A stretch of 64,000 bases of DNA from Roseateles toxinivorans (GCF_004362525.1 NZ_SNXS01000001.1:544520-608519), one strand, 5' to 3'; positions 26,353-36,816 are shown, counted from the stretch's first letter. Numbers and translations are program-made. Notes: generated by a model from the sequence alone, not told the origin.

Positions 26353-27528
26353 ATGAACACCCTGGACGACCATCAACATGACCGCGAAGTCGGCTCGCGC
26401 GATGGCACGCATGACACGACACGCACCGATGACACCCGCATCGGTGCCGTGCGCCCACTGATCTCGCCGGCCCTGCTGCTGGACCAGCAGCCGATACCCG
26501 ACGAGGCGCTGTCCCTGGTCGAGCGCACCCGCTATGAGATCAGCGACATCCTGCACGGCAAGGACGACCGCCTGCTGGTGGTGGTCGGCCCCTGCTCGAT
26601 CCATGACCACGACCAGGCGATGCAGTACGCGCAACTGTTGCGCGATGTGCGCGACGGCCTGTCCAAGGACCTGCTGCTGGTGATGCGCGTCTATTTCGAG
26701 AAGCCGCGCACGACGGTGGGCTGGAAGGGCTATATCAACGACCCGCGCCTGGACGGCAGCTTCCATATGAATGAGGGCCTGCGCCTGGCCCGCCAACTGC
26801 TGCTGGACATCACGGCCCTGGGCCTGCCCTCGGGCACGGAGTTCCTGGACCTGCTGTCGCCGCAGTACATCGCCGACCTGATCGCCTGGGGCGCCATTGG
26901 CGCGCGCACCACCGAGAGCCAGAGCCACCGCCAGCTCGCCTCGGGCCTGAGCAGCCCGGTGGGCTTCAAGAACGGCACCGATGGTGGCATCAAGGTGGCC
27001 AGTGACGCCGTGCTGGCCGCCAGCGCCAGCCACGCCTTCATGGGCATGACCAAGATGGGCCAGGCGGCCATCTTCGAGACCCGCGGCAATGCCGACTGCC
27101 ATGTCATCCTGCGCGGCGGCAAGGCACCGAACTACGACGCTGCCTCGGTGGCCGCGGCCTATGCGGCGCTGCGCAGCGCCGGCCTGCGAGAGCAGGTGAT
27201 GATCGACTTTTCCCATGCCAACTCGAGCAAGAAGTACGAGCGTCAGGTCGATGTGGGCCGCGATGTGGCCGGGCAGATTGCTGGCGGTGATGCCGGCATC
27301 ACCGGCGTGATGATTGAAAGCCACCTGCAGCCGGGGCGCCAGGACCTGGCCGAGGGCCAGACCAAGGCCGATCTGAAGCATGGCGTGTCCATCACCGATG
27401 CCTGCCTGGGCTGGGATCAGACCCTGCCGCTGCTGCAGGAACTGGCCGCGGCGGTGCGCAAGCGCCGCGCAGTTCGGCCCATCTTGGATAATGGGCGCAG
27501 TCTCCAACAAGGGCCCACTTCCTCATGA
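26353..27528 (+). CDS. aroG: 3-deoxy-7-phosphoheptulonate synthase, class I
   Basis: A 391-residue DAHP synthase, the first enzyme of the shikimate pathway (phosphoenolpyruvate plus erythrose 4-phosphate). Family blocks are [25 protein letters not shown] and [15 protein letters not shown]. The N-terminal 30 residues, rich in His and Asp, are longer than in E. coli AroG. Which aromatic amino acid inhibits it cannot be told. It overlaps rpiA by ATGA, coupling erythrose/ribose phosphate supply to its use. Confidence 0.93.
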   Translation: MNTLDDHQHDREVGSRDGTHDTTRTDDTRIGAVRPLISPALLLDQQPIPDEALSLVERTRYEISDILHGKDDRLLVVVGPCSIHDHDQAMQYAQLLRDVRDGLSKDLLLVMRVYFEKPRTTVGWKGYINDPRLDGSFHMNEGLRLARQLLLDITALGLPSGTEFLDLLSPQYIADLIAWGAIGARTTESQSHRQLASGLSSPVGFKNGTDGGIKVASDAVLAASASHAFMGMTKMGQAAIFETRGNADCHVILRGGKAPNYDAASVAAAYAALRSAGLREQVMIDFSHANSSKKYERQVDVGRDVAGQIAGGDAGITGVMIESHLQPGRQDLAEGQTKADLKHGVSITDACLGWDQTLPLLQELAAAVRKRRAVRPILDNGRSLQQGPTSS

Positions 27529-28229
27529 CACAAGACGAACTCAAGGCGCTGGTCGCCCAGGCCGCCCTGGCCTATGTGGTGCCGGGCACCGTGGTGGGCG
27601 TTGGCACGGGCTCGACGGTCGACCACTTCATCGACGCGCTGGCCAGCATGAAGGACCGCATCGTCGGCGCCGTGTCCAGCTCGGACCGCAGCACCGAGCG
27701 GCTGCGCGCGCGGGGCATCAATGTGGTGGACGCCTCCAGCGTCGAACGGCTGGCGGTCTATATCGATGGCGCCGACGAGATCGACCACGACGGCAATATG
27801 ATCAAGGGCGGTGGCGCGGCGCTGACGCGCGAGAAGATCGTCGCCGACCTGGCCAATGACTTCATCTGCATCGCCGATGCCTCCAAGCTGGTGCCGGTGC
27901 TGGGCAAGTTCCCGCTGCCGGTGGAGGTGATTCCGATGGCGGCCACCCAGCTGGCGCGGCGTTTTCAGCGCATCGGCGGCCAGCCCACGCTGCGTGACGG
28001 CGTTGTGACCGACAATGGCTGTCATATCCTCGATGTGCGCGGCCTGCAGATCACCGATCCGCTGGCCTCGGAAATCGAGATCAACCAATGGCCTGGCGTG
28101 GTCACCGTGGGCATATTTGCCCGCCACCGCGCCAGCGTGTGCCTGCTGGGAACGAGCGAAGGCGTGAAGACGATGCGCTTTGCCCACAACGTTCCCGCCG
28201 TGCGCGACACGGCTTATCCGCCGGTTTAA
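27525..28229 (+). CDS. rpiA: Ribose-5-phosphate isomerase A
   Basis: A 234-residue RpiA that interconverts ribose 5-phosphate and ribulose 5-phosphate in the pentose phosphate pathway. Motifs are [12 protein letters not shown] (phosphate loop), [10 protein letters not shown] and [14 protein letters not shown] with the catalytic Asp, Glu and Lys. It starts inside the DAHP synthase stop (4-bp overlap), so the two genes share a transcript. Confidence 0.95.
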   Translation: MTQDELKALVAQAALAYVVPGTVVGVGTGSTVDHFIDALASMKDRIVGAVSSSDRSTERLRARGINVVDASSVERLAVYIDGADEIDHDGNMIKGGGAALTREKIVADLANDFICIADASKLVPVLGKFPLPVEVIPMAATQLARRFQRIGGQPTLRDGVVTDNGCHILDVRGLQITDPLASEIEINQWPGVVTVGIFARHRASVCLLGTSEGVKTMRFAHNVPAVRDTAYPPV

Positions 28230-28276
28230 TCTGTTTCATTCAGACCGGTACCCCGAATTCAACCAGCGGAAACTTC

Positions 28277-28444
28277 ATGGCAACACCGAATTACTCCTAC
28301 GAAAAACGTCAGCGCGAACTCGCCAAGAAAAAGAAGAAGGAAGAGAAGGCCAAGAAGAAGACCAGCGACCATGGGCCCGGCGATTCGCAGGGCAATGACG
28401 GTGGGGCGAGCCAGGAAGCACCAAAACCCGCTGACGCTTCCTAA
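28277..28444 (+). CDS. Small lysine-rich conserved protein
   Basis: A 55-residue protein: MATPNYSYEKRQRELAKK, then a run of Lys and Glu (about residues 16-28), then a polar Gly/Ser/Asp tail. Short proteins with this YEKRQRELAKKKKKEEK pattern are common and unannotated in betaproteobacteria; they are probably nucleic-acid associated, but this is not known. It converges on mnmC so tightly that the stop codons share CTAA (28441-28444). Confidence 0.7.
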   Translation: MATPNYSYEKRQRELAKKKKKEEKAKKKTSDHGPGDSQGNDGGASQEAPKPADAS

Positions 28445-30255
28445 GCGGCCTGCCCCCTCGCCCTGCGCGCATCGAAGCGCGCCGGGTCTATGGCGTCCAG
28501 CAGGCTGGCTTCCACGGGGCAGGGTGCTCCGGTGGCCAGTGAAGCCAGTACCTGGCCGCTCAGCGCGGCCCAGGTAATGCCTCGGGAGGCCATTCCGGTG
28601 GCCACCAACAGCCCGGGCTGCCGGGCGATGAAGCGGGGCTGATCGCGCCGGGCTTCCAGCGCCGCGAGATCGGGTAGGGCGCCCACCAGCGGCAGCCTGT
28701 CTTCGGCAATCACCCGCCAGCCCACGCGGCCTTGCAGCAAGTTCAGCTGCACCACCTCGATTTCGGCATTGCTCAAGCGCATCAGCTGGGCGATGTTGTG
28801 CTCGTGGTCGGTTTCGCGCAGGCTCGGGTCCAGATCGTGATCCTGGGCCGTGGCACCGCACCACACATCACCTGCCTGATCTGTCACCACGTAGCCGGTG
28901 CCGGCCACCGGAATGGACGGCATGCGCAGGCCCGGCGTCGAAGTCGGCAGGTGAGTGATCTGGCCGCGCTGCAGCCGCAGCGGCCAGCCCTGCGTCTGCA
29001 GCAGGTTCAGGCTGCCGGTGCCGGTGCTGATCACCAGCAGTGGGGTTTCGGCCAGCACACGACCGTCTTCGTCCAGCAACTGCCAGCCATCGCCTGCCCG
29101 ACGCAGCTGCCTGATGGCCTGGCCCGAGCAAAACCTGACCCTGCCCGCCGGCGCTGCCTCGACAAAGGCACGGGCGAGGCTGGGCGGCGACAGCGCGCCG
29201 CCACCCGGGTAGTACCAGGCCGGACCTTGATGCGGCAGGCCCGAGTGCGCGCCGGCCTGGCGGGCATCCAGCGCCTGCACGTAGTCGGCGGGCAGGCCCA
29301 GATCGGCCAGCAGGGCCTGCATCTGGGCCAGATCGCGGGTGGACTCGGTGCGCAGCAGGCCGTCGATGCGCCAGGGCAGGGGCAGCGCCGGCAGGATGCG
29401 GCGCAACTCCAGTGCCGCCGCGCGATTGAAGCGTGCATGCAGGCCGTCGTCCGGGTTGAGGGTGCCGTGAAACAGGCCGACGGCGTTGCCCGAACCCGCC
29501 TGGGCAATCGCTGCGCCCTGATCGAACATGCGCACTTCCAGGCCCTGCTCGGCCAGCGCCCAGGCCGCTGCGCAGCCGGCCAGGCCGGCGCCCAGCACCA
29601 CCGCCTGCCTGGCGCCGGGTGCCACCGGCGTGCGCGCGGCCGGCCGCTGGGCGATGAAGCGGGGTTGGTAGCGGGCCATGGTCAGGCCGTCGTTGTGCCG
29701 CAGCTCGAAGCCGGCCTGGGTCAGCAGGGCATCGTTCCGGCCGGGCATGACCAGGGTGGCGCCCGGTGCGGCCAGCTTGGCCAGCGACTTGAGCCGGTAG
29801 CGGTCCCTGCCGCCGGCCTCAGCCAGCACAAAGGCATCGACGCTGGCCACCAGCTCCGCCAGCCAGGGCGCGACCTCGCCGAAGGCCAGCAGCAGCTGCA
29901 CGCGGCCCTGCTCGAAGCTGAGGCGGTGCAGATTGTGGGTCAGCGGCGGCCAGGCGGCGTGCAACTGGCGGGCCAGATCGGGGGCGCCTGCCTGGGCCAG
30001 CTCGCTGCGGCTCAGCGGCCGGTCTTCGATGGCGATGAATACAAGGCGCTCGCAGCGCAGCGGGTCCGCCTTCCAGACCTGCCAGGCGGCCAGGAACTGC
30101 TCGCCCCGGCCGAAGCCTGTGGCAAGCCACACGAAACGCTCGCGGCGCGCCCAGCGGCCGGGCAACTCGCTGCCTCGCAGGGCCTGCTCGGCTGTGCAGG
30201 TGAGTGGGCGATCTGTCTGATCCAGCGTGCCGGGCCGTATCGCGTGGGTTTTCAT
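28441..30255 (-). CDS. mnmC: MnmC, tRNA cmnm5U/nm5U modification enzyme with degenerate MTase half
   Basis: A 604-residue protein laid out like MnmC. The N-terminal methyltransferase-like domain (about 1-220) is followed by a FAD oxidoreductase (from VVLGAGLAGCAAAWALAEQG, with GMASRGITWAALSG near the end). The oxidoreductase half converts cmnm5(s2)U34 to nm5(s2)U34 in tRNA. The N-terminal half keeps a glycine motif (ATGFGRGEQFL), but where active MnmC has LDGF[AS]P the sequence reads DAFVLAEAGGRDRYRLK, so the catalytic Asp is gone. Methylation would then need a separate MnmD, or be absent. ATG at 30255 is the family start. Confidence 0.85.
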   Translation of the reverse strand: MKTHAIRPGTLDQTDRPLTCTAEQALRGSELPGRWARRERFVWLATGFGRGEQFLAAWQVWKADPLRCERLVFIAIEDRPLSRSELAQAGAPDLARQLHAAWPPLTHNLHRLSFEQGRVQLLLAFGEVAPWLAELVASVDAFVLAEAGGRDRYRLKSLAKLAAPGATLVMPGRNDALLTQAGFELRHNDGLTMARYQPRFIAQRPAARTPVAPGARQAVVLGAGLAGCAAAWALAEQGLEVRMFDQGAAIAQAGSGNAVGLFHGTLNPDDGLHARFNRAAALELRRILPALPLPWRIDGLLRTESTRDLAQMQALLADLGLPADYVQALDARQAGAHSGLPHQGPAWYYPGGGALSPPSLARAFVEAAPAGRVRFCSGQAIRQLRRAGDGWQLLDEDGRVLAETPLLVISTGTGSLNLLQTQGWPLRLQRGQITHLPTSTPGLRMPSIPVAGTGYVVTDQAGDVWCGATAQDHDLDPSLRETDHEHNIAQLMRLSNAEIEVVQLNLLQGRVGWRVIAEDRLPLVGALPDLAALEARRDQPRFIARQPGLLVATGMASRGITWAALSGQVLASLATGAPCPVEASLLDAIDPARFDARRARGQAA

Positions 30256-30277
30256 GGTCGAAGTAGAGCTCAAAAGC

Positions 30278-30303
30278 AAAAAGGGCACCGAAGTGCCCTT
30301 TTT
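30278..30303. terminator. Terminator downstream of efp
   Basis: AAAAAGGGCAC and GTGCCCTTTTT form a perfect 11-bp stem with a CGAA tetraloop, with a run of A on one side and T on the other. On the minus strand it ends the efp transcript just before mnmC begins. Confidence 0.9.
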
Positions 30304-30319
30304 CGATACGAAGCGCCAA

Positions 30320-30874
30320 TCAGACGCGCTTGCGGTATTCGTGCGTACGCGTGTCGATTTCGATCTTGTCGCCTTGCGCCACGAAGATCGGCACCGGGAT
30401 TTCAAAACCGGTGGAGATCTTGGCAGGCTTGAGCACCTTGCCCGAGGTGTCGCCCTTGACTGCGGGCTCGGTCCAGGTCACTTCACGCACCAGGCTGGTG
30501 GGCAGCTCGACCGAGATGGCCTTGCCGTCATAGAACACCACTTCGACGGGCATATTGTCTTCCAGGTACTGGATGGCATCGCCCATGTTCTCGGCTTCCA
30601 CCTCGAACTGGTTGTACTCGGAGTCCATGAACACATACATCGGGTCGGCGAAGTAGGTGTAGGTGCACTCCTTCTTCTCCAGAATGATCTGGTCCATCTT
30701 GTCATCGGCCTTGAACACGACCTCGGTGCCCGAGTTGTTCAGCAGGCTCTTGAGCTTCATGCGCACGGTGGCCGAGTTGCGGCCGCCACGGCTGTATTCC
30801 GTCCTGAGCACGACCATGGGGTCCTTGCCGTGCATGATCACGTTGCCTGCGCGAATTTCCTGAGCGATCTTCAT
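30320..30874 (-). CDS. efp: Elongation factor P
   Basis: A 184-residue EF-P that rescues ribosomes stalled at polyproline. The three-domain fold is complete. The loop tip that enters the peptidyl-transferase centre reads SRGGRNSA, placing arginine at position 32 instead of lysine. This is the form that is rhamnosylated rather than lysinylated. The modifying enzyme EarP is encoded just upstream on the same strand (158-bp gap). Confidence 0.97.
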   Translation of the reverse strand: MKIAQEIRAGNVIMHGKDPMVVLRTEYSRGGRNSATVRMKLKSLLNNSGTEVVFKADDKMDQIILEKKECTYTYFADPMYVFMDSEYNQFEVEAENMGDAIQYLEDNMPVEVVFYDGKAISVELPTSLVREVTWTEPAVKGDTSGKVLKPAKISTGFEIPVPIFVAQGDKIEIDTRTHEYRKRV

Positions 30875-31032
30875 GAGTGTTCCGTAATGGGGTGTCTGGG
30901 GATGTCTGGGGTGGTGTCTCACCGGCCGCTCACTGTCCGCGCACTGCTGTCCATAGCGGTCGGTGAATTGCGTTAGAGCGTTCTTGCAGCCTGCGCCCGG
31001 ACTCCCCGTCAGGCTCGGCAAAGCCCAGTATT

Positions 31033-32118
31033 TTACCCTGGGTTTGCGACGAAGCTCAGCAGCTGGGTGCTCAAATCCCCTTGATTCAGCAATTGTTGGC
31101 GCCACAGAGTGGCGGTTTCCTGCGCCTGATCAAGCCACGGACAGACCTGCAAACCTCCAGGCGGCAGGGCTTGCAGGCCGTTCCAGGCGCGCCACAGCAC
31201 GCGGGTGGGGGCGGCGAGCGAGGGCGGCGCGCCGGCCAGATAGAGATCCAGAAAGGCCTCCAGCTTGGTGGCGTGGGCCGCGTCATGCTGGAGGTAGATC
31301 TGCCAGATGAACGGCTTGCCGGCCCACTGGGCGCGCACGAACGAGTCCTCGCCGCGCACCAGATTCAGGTCCGAGGCCCACAGCAGGCGGTCGAACTCGG
31401 GTTGGCTCAGCAACGGCAGCAGGTGGGCGCGCAGCCGACCCTGGCGCAGGTCGGTGCCCATCAGCGCCTGCACCTGGCGCGCTGCCGCACCGGCAGTGAC
31501 GAGCAGCAGGCAGGGCTGCGCGGCAAGCTCGGCCAGCAGGGCGGGCAGGGCAGAGTTGTCGTAGCAGAACAGCGTCACCACCCGCTCACCTGCCGCCCGC
31601 CGCAGCCCCAGGCCGGCGAGCCAGGTGTCGCGGTCGAACGCCGCCTGCTCGGCCGGCAGCCCCGGCTCGCGCAGCAGGCCGCCGGTGCGGGCCGTGAAGC
31701 CGGGGTAGAAAAACCATTTGTCCAGCCCGGCCGCCGGGCCGCTGAACTGCGGTGAGCGCAGACGGTGCGAGCGCTCGACATAGGGCTCGGCGCTGAGGTA
31801 TTCGAGATTGATCCAGACGGAGGCGGATTGGCGTTGCGCCATGCGCGCCAAAAAGGCGTCGGGCAGTTCGCAGCCAAAGGCCTCGACCACCACGTCGCCA
31901 GGTTGCTCGTCGCCTAGCGTGACCGGCCAGTCGCGCACCTCGACACCGGACGCCCCCTCGGGAGCCATCCAGGCCAGAGCCGAGCGATCGTCCAGCCACA
32001 GTCTGACCGTCTGGCCGCGGCTGGACAGGTCACGGGCCAGGCGCCAGCACACGCCGACATCGCCGAAGTTGTCGATGACGCGGCAGAAAACATCCCAATG
32101 CTTGGTGGGGTGGGTCAT
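31033..32118 (-). CDS. earP: EF-P arginine rhamnosyltransferase EarP
   Basis: A 361-residue inverting glycosyltransferase (formerly DUF2331) that attaches rhamnose from dTDP-rhamnose to Arg32 of EF-P. The N-terminal block [20 protein letters not shown] holds the catalytic aspartates (D16, D20), and the C-terminal donor site includes [18 protein letters not shown]. It lies upstream of efp, the classic pairing. It is divergent from uvrC with a 45-bp gap. Confidence 0.95.
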   Translation of the reverse strand: MTHPTKHWDVFCRVIDNFGDVGVCWRLARDLSSRGQTVRLWLDDRSALAWMAPEGASGVEVRDWPVTLGDEQPGDVVVEAFGCELPDAFLARMAQRQSASVWINLEYLSAEPYVERSHRLRSPQFSGPAAGLDKWFFYPGFTARTGGLLREPGLPAEQAAFDRDTWLAGLGLRRAAGERVVTLFCYDNSALPALLAELAAQPCLLLVTAGAAARQVQALMGTDLRQGRLRAHLLPLLSQPEFDRLLWASDLNLVRGEDSFVRAQWAGKPFIWQIYLQHDAAHATKLEAFLDLYLAGAPPSLAAPTRVLWRAWNGLQALPPGGLQVCPWLDQAQETATLWRQQLLNQGDLSTQLLSFVANPG

Positions 32119-32163
32119 GGGGGGCGATTATCGGACCGCGATGCTTGGGCACAATCGAGCCCT

Positions 32164-34110
32164 ATGACATCCGATGCCGTCCATCCAGACACCTCGCCGC
32201 CGGCCGCCGACGCCGACCGCGCGCGCCTGCTCGCCGAGGTGGCCGCCCTGCCGGCGCTGCCGGGGGTCTATCGCTATTTCGATGCCCAGGACCAGGTGCT
32301 CTATGTCGGCAAGGCGCGCAGCCTGAAGAAGCGGGTGACGAGCTACTTCCAGCGCGACCATGCCGGAACCCGTATCGGCCAGATGGTCAGCCGCATTGCG
32401 CGCATGGAGACCACCGTCGTGCGCACCGAGGCCGAGGCCCTGCTGCTGGAAAACAACCTGATCAAGACGTTGAACCCGAAGTTCAATATCCTGTTCCGCG
32501 ACGACAAGAGCTACCCCTACCTGAAGATCGCCGCCCATGCCTATCCGCGCCTGGCCTATTACCGCGGCGCGGTCGATCGAAGGCACCGCTATTTCGGGCC
32601 CTATCCGAGCGCCTGGGCGGTGAAGGAGTCGATCCAGCTGATACAGAAGGTGTTCAAGCTGCGCACCTGCGAGGACTCGGTCTTCAACAACCGTTCGCGG
32701 CCCTGCCTGCTGTACCAGATCCGCCGCTGCTCGGGCCCCTGCGTGAAGATCATCTCCGACGCCGACTATGCGCGCGACGTCGAGAACGCCGAGCGCTTTC
32801 TGCTCGGCGACACGCAGGAGGTGCTGAGCAGCCTGCAGACCAAGATGATGGCCTTCTCCGATGCTCTGGCCTTCGAGCAGGCGGCCGAGGTGCGCAACCA
32901 GATCTCGGCGCTGTCGAATGTGCTGGCCCAGCAATCGGTCGAAGAGAACAGCGCCACCGGCCGCGACCGCGACGTGGACATGCTGGCTGTCGAGGTGCGC
33001 GGCGGCCGTGCCTGCGTCAACCTGGCGATGGTGCGCGGCGGCCGGCATCTGGGCGACCGCAGCTACTTCCCGGCCCATGTCGAGGAGGCCACCGCACTGG
33101 GCCAGGAGGAGTTGCAGGAGCGCCTGGAAGACCGCCAGGCCGCCGCCGTGCCCGAGGTGCAGGTGCTGGAGGCCTTCATCGCCCAGCACTATCTGGAGTC
33201 TCCGGTGCCACCGCTGCTGGTGCTGAGCCATGCGGTGGACAAGGCGCTGATCGAGGCGCTGGGCGAGCAATCCGGCCAGCGCGTGCATGTGCAGCACCAG
33301 CCGCGCGAGCAGCGTCGCATCTGGCTGGACATGTGCATCAAGGGCGCCGAGCTGGCGATTGCCCGGCTGCTGGCCGAGGAGGGCTCGCAGCAGGCGCGCA
33401 CACGGGCGCTGGTCGAGGCGCTGGAGCTCAGCCCCGAGAATATGGATACCTTTCGCATCGAGTGTTTCGACATCAGCCACACCGCGGGCGAGGCGACCAT
33501 GGCATCCTGCGTGGTGTTTGAAGCTCACCAGATGCAGGCCTCGCAGTACCGGCGCTACAACATCGACGGCATCACCGGTGGCGACGACTATGCCGCCATG
33601 CGGCAGGTCTTGACCCGGCGCTACAGCAAGCTGGCCGAGGCCGCCCAGCTGGGCACCGGCCGCCTGCCCGACATCGTGCTGGTCGATGGCGGCAAGGGCC
33701 AGGTCAGCATGGCGCGCGAGGTCTTTGTCGAACTCGGGCTGGACCTGGCGCTGATCATCGGCGTCGAGAAGGGCGAGGGCCGCAAGGTCGGCCTTGAGGA
33801 GCTGGTGTTTGCCGATGGCCGCGAGAAGGTTTATCTCGGGCGCGATTCGGCGGCGCTGATGCTGGTGGCGCAAATCCGTGACGAGGCGCACCGCTTCGCC
33901 ATCACCGGCATGCGTGCCAAGCGTGCGAACATCCGCACCGGCGGCAGCCGCCTCGAAGACATTGCGGGCATAGGCCCGAAGAAGCGCGCGCAGCTGCTGC
34001 AGCGCTTCGGTGGCGTGCGCGGCGTGGCCAATGCCAGCGCCGAAGAAATTGCCACCGTCAAAGGCATATCCAAAGAACTGGCCATGGAGATATACCGTGC
34101 CTTGCGTTGA
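32164..34110 (+). CDS. uvrC: Excinuclease ABC subunit C
   Basis: A 648-residue UvrC, which makes both incisions in nucleotide excision repair. It has an N-terminal GIY-YIG nuclease ([20 protein letters not shown]), a cysteine cluster ([14 protein letters not shown]), the UvrB-binding UVR motif ([20 protein letters not shown]), the C-terminal RNase H-like nuclease (LVDGGKGQ and FDISHTAGE), and a helix-hairpin-helix pair at the end ([16 protein letters not shown]). The start at 32164 gives the normal N-terminus. Confidence 0.97.
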   Translation: MTSDAVHPDTSPPAADADRARLLAEVAALPALPGVYRYFDAQDQVLYVGKARSLKKRVTSYFQRDHAGTRIGQMVSRIARMETTVVRTEAEALLLENNLIKTLNPKFNILFRDDKSYPYLKIAAHAYPRLAYYRGAVDRRHRYFGPYPSAWAVKESIQLIQKVFKLRTCEDSVFNNRSRPCLLYQIRRCSGPCVKIISDADYARDVENAERFLLGDTQEVLSSLQTKMMAFSDALAFEQAAEVRNQISALSNVLAQQSVEENSATGRDRDVDMLAVEVRGGRACVNLAMVRGGRHLGDRSYFPAHVEEATALGQEELQERLEDRQAAAVPEVQVLEAFIAQHYLESPVPPLLVLSHAVDKALIEALGEQSGQRVHVQHQPREQRRIWLDMCIKGAELAIARLLAEEGSQQARTRALVEALELSPENMDTFRIECFDISHTAGEATMASCVVFEAHQMQASQYRRYNIDGITGGDDYAAMRQVLTRRYSKLAEAAQLGTGRLPDIVLVDGGKGQVSMAREVFVELGLDLALIIGVEKGEGRKVGLEELVFADGREKVYLGRDSAALMLVAQIRDEAHRFAITGMRAKRANIRTGGSRLEDIAGIGPKKRAQLLQRFGGVRGVANASAEEIATVKGISKELAMEIYRALR

Positions 34111-34672
34111 ACCTGTCGTACCCGCCCCCGCCATCCCCGGCCCGGGCCAGCGTCTGCCCTCGCTGCTGCTGGCGGCCTCCTTGCTGAGCCTGCTGTCGGC
34201 CTGCTCGGGACCTAAGGCCCCCGCGCCTGCCGGTGTGGCTGCCACGCCAGCGCCGCCGGCCGCCCCGGTGGAGGCTCGCCAGGTGCCCGCCGATGGCCGT
34301 GCCCCGGGCCCGACCGCTGGCCTCAAGCTGCAGCCGCCCAAGCCGGTGCGCAATCAGGAGGCGCTGCGCCAGCAGGCCGCCGAGCGGCTGGTGGCTGCCA
34401 ATCCGCAGCGCACCTATCTGGGCGAGGTGCCCCAGGTGTTGCTGGCCATCCCGGTGCTGGAGATCGAGCTGCATGGCGATGGCTCGGTGCGCCGCATCGA
34501 CGTAGTTCGTCATCCGGGGCAGGCGCGAGACACGACCCAGCTGGCCATCGATGCGGTGCACCGCGCCGCGCCATTCGGCGACGTGACGCGCATGCCCAAG
34601 CCCTGGAAGTTCACAGAGACGTTTCTTTTCAACGACGATCGCAGGTTCAAGCCGCGTACCTTGGACAACTGA
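34097..34672 (+). CDS. Lipoprotein with TonB-C-like domain
   Basis: A 191-residue predicted lipoprotein starting at GTG 34097, which lies 7 bases after GGAG and inside the end of uvrC (14-bp overlap). The lipobox is LLSAC. A proline/alanine-rich linker ([19 protein letters not shown]) follows, then a C-terminal domain like TonB-C ([41 protein letters not shown]). It lacks the TonB membrane anchor, so it probably is not an energy transducer. Its role is unknown; coupling to uvrC may be positional only. Confidence 0.75.
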   Translation: MPCVEPVVPAPAIPGPGQRLPSLLLAASLLSLLSACSGPKAPAPAGVAATPAPPAAPVEARQVPADGRAPGPTAGLKLQPPKPVRNQEALRQQAAERLVAANPQRTYLGEVPQVLLAIPVLEIELHGDGSVRRIDVVRHPGQARDTTQLAIDAVHRAAPFGDVTRMPKPWKFTETFLFNDDRRFKPRTLDN

Positions 34673-34720
34673 TTTGCGCCCGGCGCGTCGCGAAGCACCT
34701 TTGTTGGGCACAATCCATCC

Positions 34721-35287
34721 ATGTTTCTGACGCTCCCCACCCTGCTGACCTGGGCCCGCATCCTGGCCATTCCGCTCATCGTCGGCGTCTTCTATCTGAA
34801 GATTTCGGCGCCGATGGCGAATCTGGTGGCCACGGTGCTATTCGTTACGGTGGCGCTGACCGACTGGCTCGATGGCTATCTGGCGCGCAAGCTGAACCAG
34901 ACCTCGGCCTTCGGTGCCTTCCTCGATCCGGTGGCCGACAAGATCCTGGTCTGCGCAGCCCTGCTGGTGCTGCTGGAGCTGGGCCGCGTCAACGCGCTGG
35001 TGGCCCTGGTCATCATCGGCCGCGAGATCGCGATCTCGGCGCTGCGCGAGTGGATGGCTCAGATCGGTGCCTCGCGCAGCGTAGCCGTGCACATGGTGGG
35101 CAAACTCAAGACGATGGTGCAGATGGTGGCCATCCCCTTCCTGCTCTATGACGGCACGCTGTTCGACGTGATCAACACCCGCGTCTGGGGCACGGTGCTG
35201 ATACTGGCCGCGGTGGTGCTGACGATCTGGTCCATGGTTTACTACCTGCAGAAGGCCGTGCCCGAGATCCGCGCCAAGGCGCGCTGA
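34721..35287 (+). CDS. pgsA: CDP-diacylglycerol-glycerol-3-phosphate 3-phosphatidyltransferase
   Basis: A 188-residue inner-membrane enzyme that makes phosphatidylglycerol phosphate. The CDP-alcohol phosphotransferase signature is complete: DWLDGYLARKLNQTSAFGAF followed by LDPVADK, with the four metal-binding aspartates. Several hydrophobic helices surround it. It lies downstream of uvrC, an order also seen in other proteobacteria. Confidence 0.95.
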   Translation: MFLTLPTLLTWARILAIPLIVGVFYLKISAPMANLVATVLFVTVALTDWLDGYLARKLNQTSAFGAFLDPVADKILVCAALLVLLELGRVNALVALVIIGREIAISALREWMAQIGASRSVAVHMVGKLKTMVQMVAIPFLLYDGTLFDVINTRVWGTVLILAAVVLTIWSMVYYLQKAVPEIRAKAR

Positions 35288-35290
35288 GTC

Positions 35291-36184
35291 GTGCGGTTCA
35301 ACGTCAACGCCGGCGCAGCGCCGCTGCTGTGGCGTGTCATGCCGGCGGCCTTTGTGCTGATCTGGAGCACCGGCTTCGTCGTCGCCCGTTTCGGCATGCC
35401 GCACGCGCCGCCGCTGAGCTTTCTGGCGCTGCGCTTCGCGCTGTCCGCGCTGACCTTCGTGATCTGGATCAAGCTGTCTCACGATGTCGGATGGCCGCGC
35501 GATCGCCGTCAGTGGGGCCATCTGGCCATGGTCGGTGCGCTGACCCATGCCATCTATCTCGGTGGCGTGTGGGCCGCCGTCAAGGCCGGCATGGGGGCCG
35601 GCACGATCGCCCTGATGGCGGGTCTGCAGCCGGTGCTGACGGCCGTGTGGCTCAGCGCCACCGGCACCCAGCACCGCGTCAGTGGACGGCAGTGGGTCGG
35701 TCTGCTGCTGGGGCTGGGTGGCCTGGTGCTGGTGCTGTGGCGCAAGCTGGGGCTGGGCGAGCTGAATGCCGTGAATCTGTCGCTGGGCGCCTGTGCCCTG
35801 CTGGCCATCACCACCGGCACCTTGTACCAGAAGCGCTTCGTGGCGCCGTGCGACGTTCGCAGCGCGGTGCTGATCCAGCTGCTGGCGGCCCTTGTGCTGA
35901 CCCTGCCCTTCGCCCTGCTTGAACAGGAGCCCATGGTCTGGCATGCCGAGCTGCTGGGCGCGCTGGCCTGGTCGGTGCTGATGCTGACCCTGGCGGGCAG
36001 CTCCATGCTCTACCTGCTGGTACAGCGCGGGGCGGCGACTCGGGTCACCAGCCTGCTGTATCTGGTGCCACCCTGCGCAGCGCTGCAAGGCTGGCTGCTG
36101 TTCGGCGAGTCGATGAGCGCCCTGGTCTGGCTGGGCATGGCGCTGACGGCCGTCGGCGTCGGCCTGGTGGTGGGCCGCGACTGA
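35291..36184 (+). CDS. EamA/DMT-family transporter
   Basis: A 297-residue inner-membrane protein with two EamA repeats of about five helices each (FVLIWSTGFVVARFGMPHAP in the first, TRVTSLLYLVPPCAALQGWL in the second). DMT exporters usually move amino acids or metabolites outward; the substrate is not evident. GTG at 35291 is the longest start; ATG at 35339 is possible, though it leaves a short N-terminus. It follows pgsA by 3 bases. Confidence 0.85.
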   Translation: MRFNVNAGAAPLLWRVMPAAFVLIWSTGFVVARFGMPHAPPLSFLALRFALSALTFVIWIKLSHDVGWPRDRRQWGHLAMVGALTHAIYLGGVWAAVKAGMGAGTIALMAGLQPVLTAVWLSATGTQHRVSGRQWVGLLLGLGGLVLVLWRKLGLGELNAVNLSLGACALLAITTGTLYQKRFVAPCDVRSAVLIQLLAALVLTLPFALLEQEPMVWHAELLGALAWSVLMLTLAGSSMLYLLVQRGAATRVTSLLYLVPPCAALQGWLLFGESMSALVWLGMALTAVGVGLVVGRD

Positions 36185-36428
36185 GCAGGCTACAGCGCAA
36201 AAAGTGTCAGCGGATGTGCACAAGTTGCAGACCTGCGCCGCTTTTGTATCGGGACTTGTCCCTGCCTGGAAAGGCCACTGAATCCGCATAGAATCCATCC
36301 TCCCGCCAACGCTGGGCAGGCAGCAAAAAAGCCGCACCAACGGGCCGCATCAGCGCGGCCCGGCGCCCACAGCGGACGGACCCGACACCACGCATCCATC
36401 CGAGACCTATTTGAGAGGGGGAAGACCC
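36185..36428. other. Intergenic region upstream of the HU gene
   Basis: This 244-bp region is AT-richer in its first half and probably carries the HU promoter (TAGAAT near 36289 is a candidate -10). No gene or clear terminator is seen. The purine-rich stretch GAGAGGGGGAAG at its end is the ribosome site for the GTG start. Confidence 0.4.
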
Positions 36429-36701
36429 GTGAACAAGTCAGAATTGATCGAGCACATCGCCAAGCAGGCGGACATTTCCAAGGCCGCGGCGGGCCGTGCG
36501 CTCGAGGCCCTGATCGGTGGCGTCAAGACCACCCTGAAGAAGAATGGCACCGTGTCCCTGGTGGGCTTCGGCACCTTCAGCATCACCAAGCGCGCCAGCC
36601 GTACGGGACGCAACCCGCGCACCGGCGATACAATCAAGATCAAGGCTGCAAAAGTTCCGAAGTTCCGTCCCGGCAAGGCATTGAAGGACGCGGTCAACTG
36701 A
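36429..36701 (+). CDS. hupB: DNA-binding protein HU
   Basis: A 90-residue histone-like HU protein, [18 protein letters not shown] at the N-terminus and the DNA-binding arm with the invariant GRNPRTGD and proline in [20 protein letters not shown] at 36429 follows a strong purine ribosome site. It coats and bends chromosomal DNA. The tRNA-Val gene begins 40 bp downstream. Confidence 0.96.
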   Translation: MNKSELIEHIAKQADISKAAAGRALEALIGGVKTTLKKNGTVSLVGFGTFSITKRASRTGRNPRTGDTIKIKAAKVPKFRPGKALKDAVN

Positions 36702-36740
36702 ACGGTTGACGCTCATAGGACGCTTGTAAGTCGGCTCTCA

Positions 36741-36816
36741 GGGTGCTTAGCTCAGTTGGTAGAGCGGCGCCCTTACAAGGCGTAGGTCGGGGGTTCGAGC
36801 CCCTCAGCACCCACCA
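36741..36816 (+). tRNA. tRNA-Val (TAC)
   Basis: A complete 76-nt cloverleaf with GGGTGCT/AGCACCC acceptor stem, D-loop AGCTCAGTTGGTAGAGC, anticodon stem-loop GCGCCCTTACAAGGCGT with TAC anticodon, T-loop GGTTCGAGCCC and encoded CCA end. TTGACG at about 36706 could be its -35 box, though readthrough from HU is also possible. Confidence 0.95.

Noticed and set aside
30332-30352. TGCGTACGCGTGTC inside efp as a fourth operator copy
   Set aside because: It matches only part of the palindrome, lies in coding sequence and has no -10 box beside it.
32128-34353. 741-codon minus-strand frame across uvrC
   Set aside because: It mirrors uvrC codons, has no recognisable domain, and overlaps a conserved gene along its whole length.
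34838-36340. 500-codon minus-strand frame opposite pgsA and the EamA gene
   Set aside because: It is rich in Gln and His as expected for an antisense shadow of membrane proteins; pgsA is certain.
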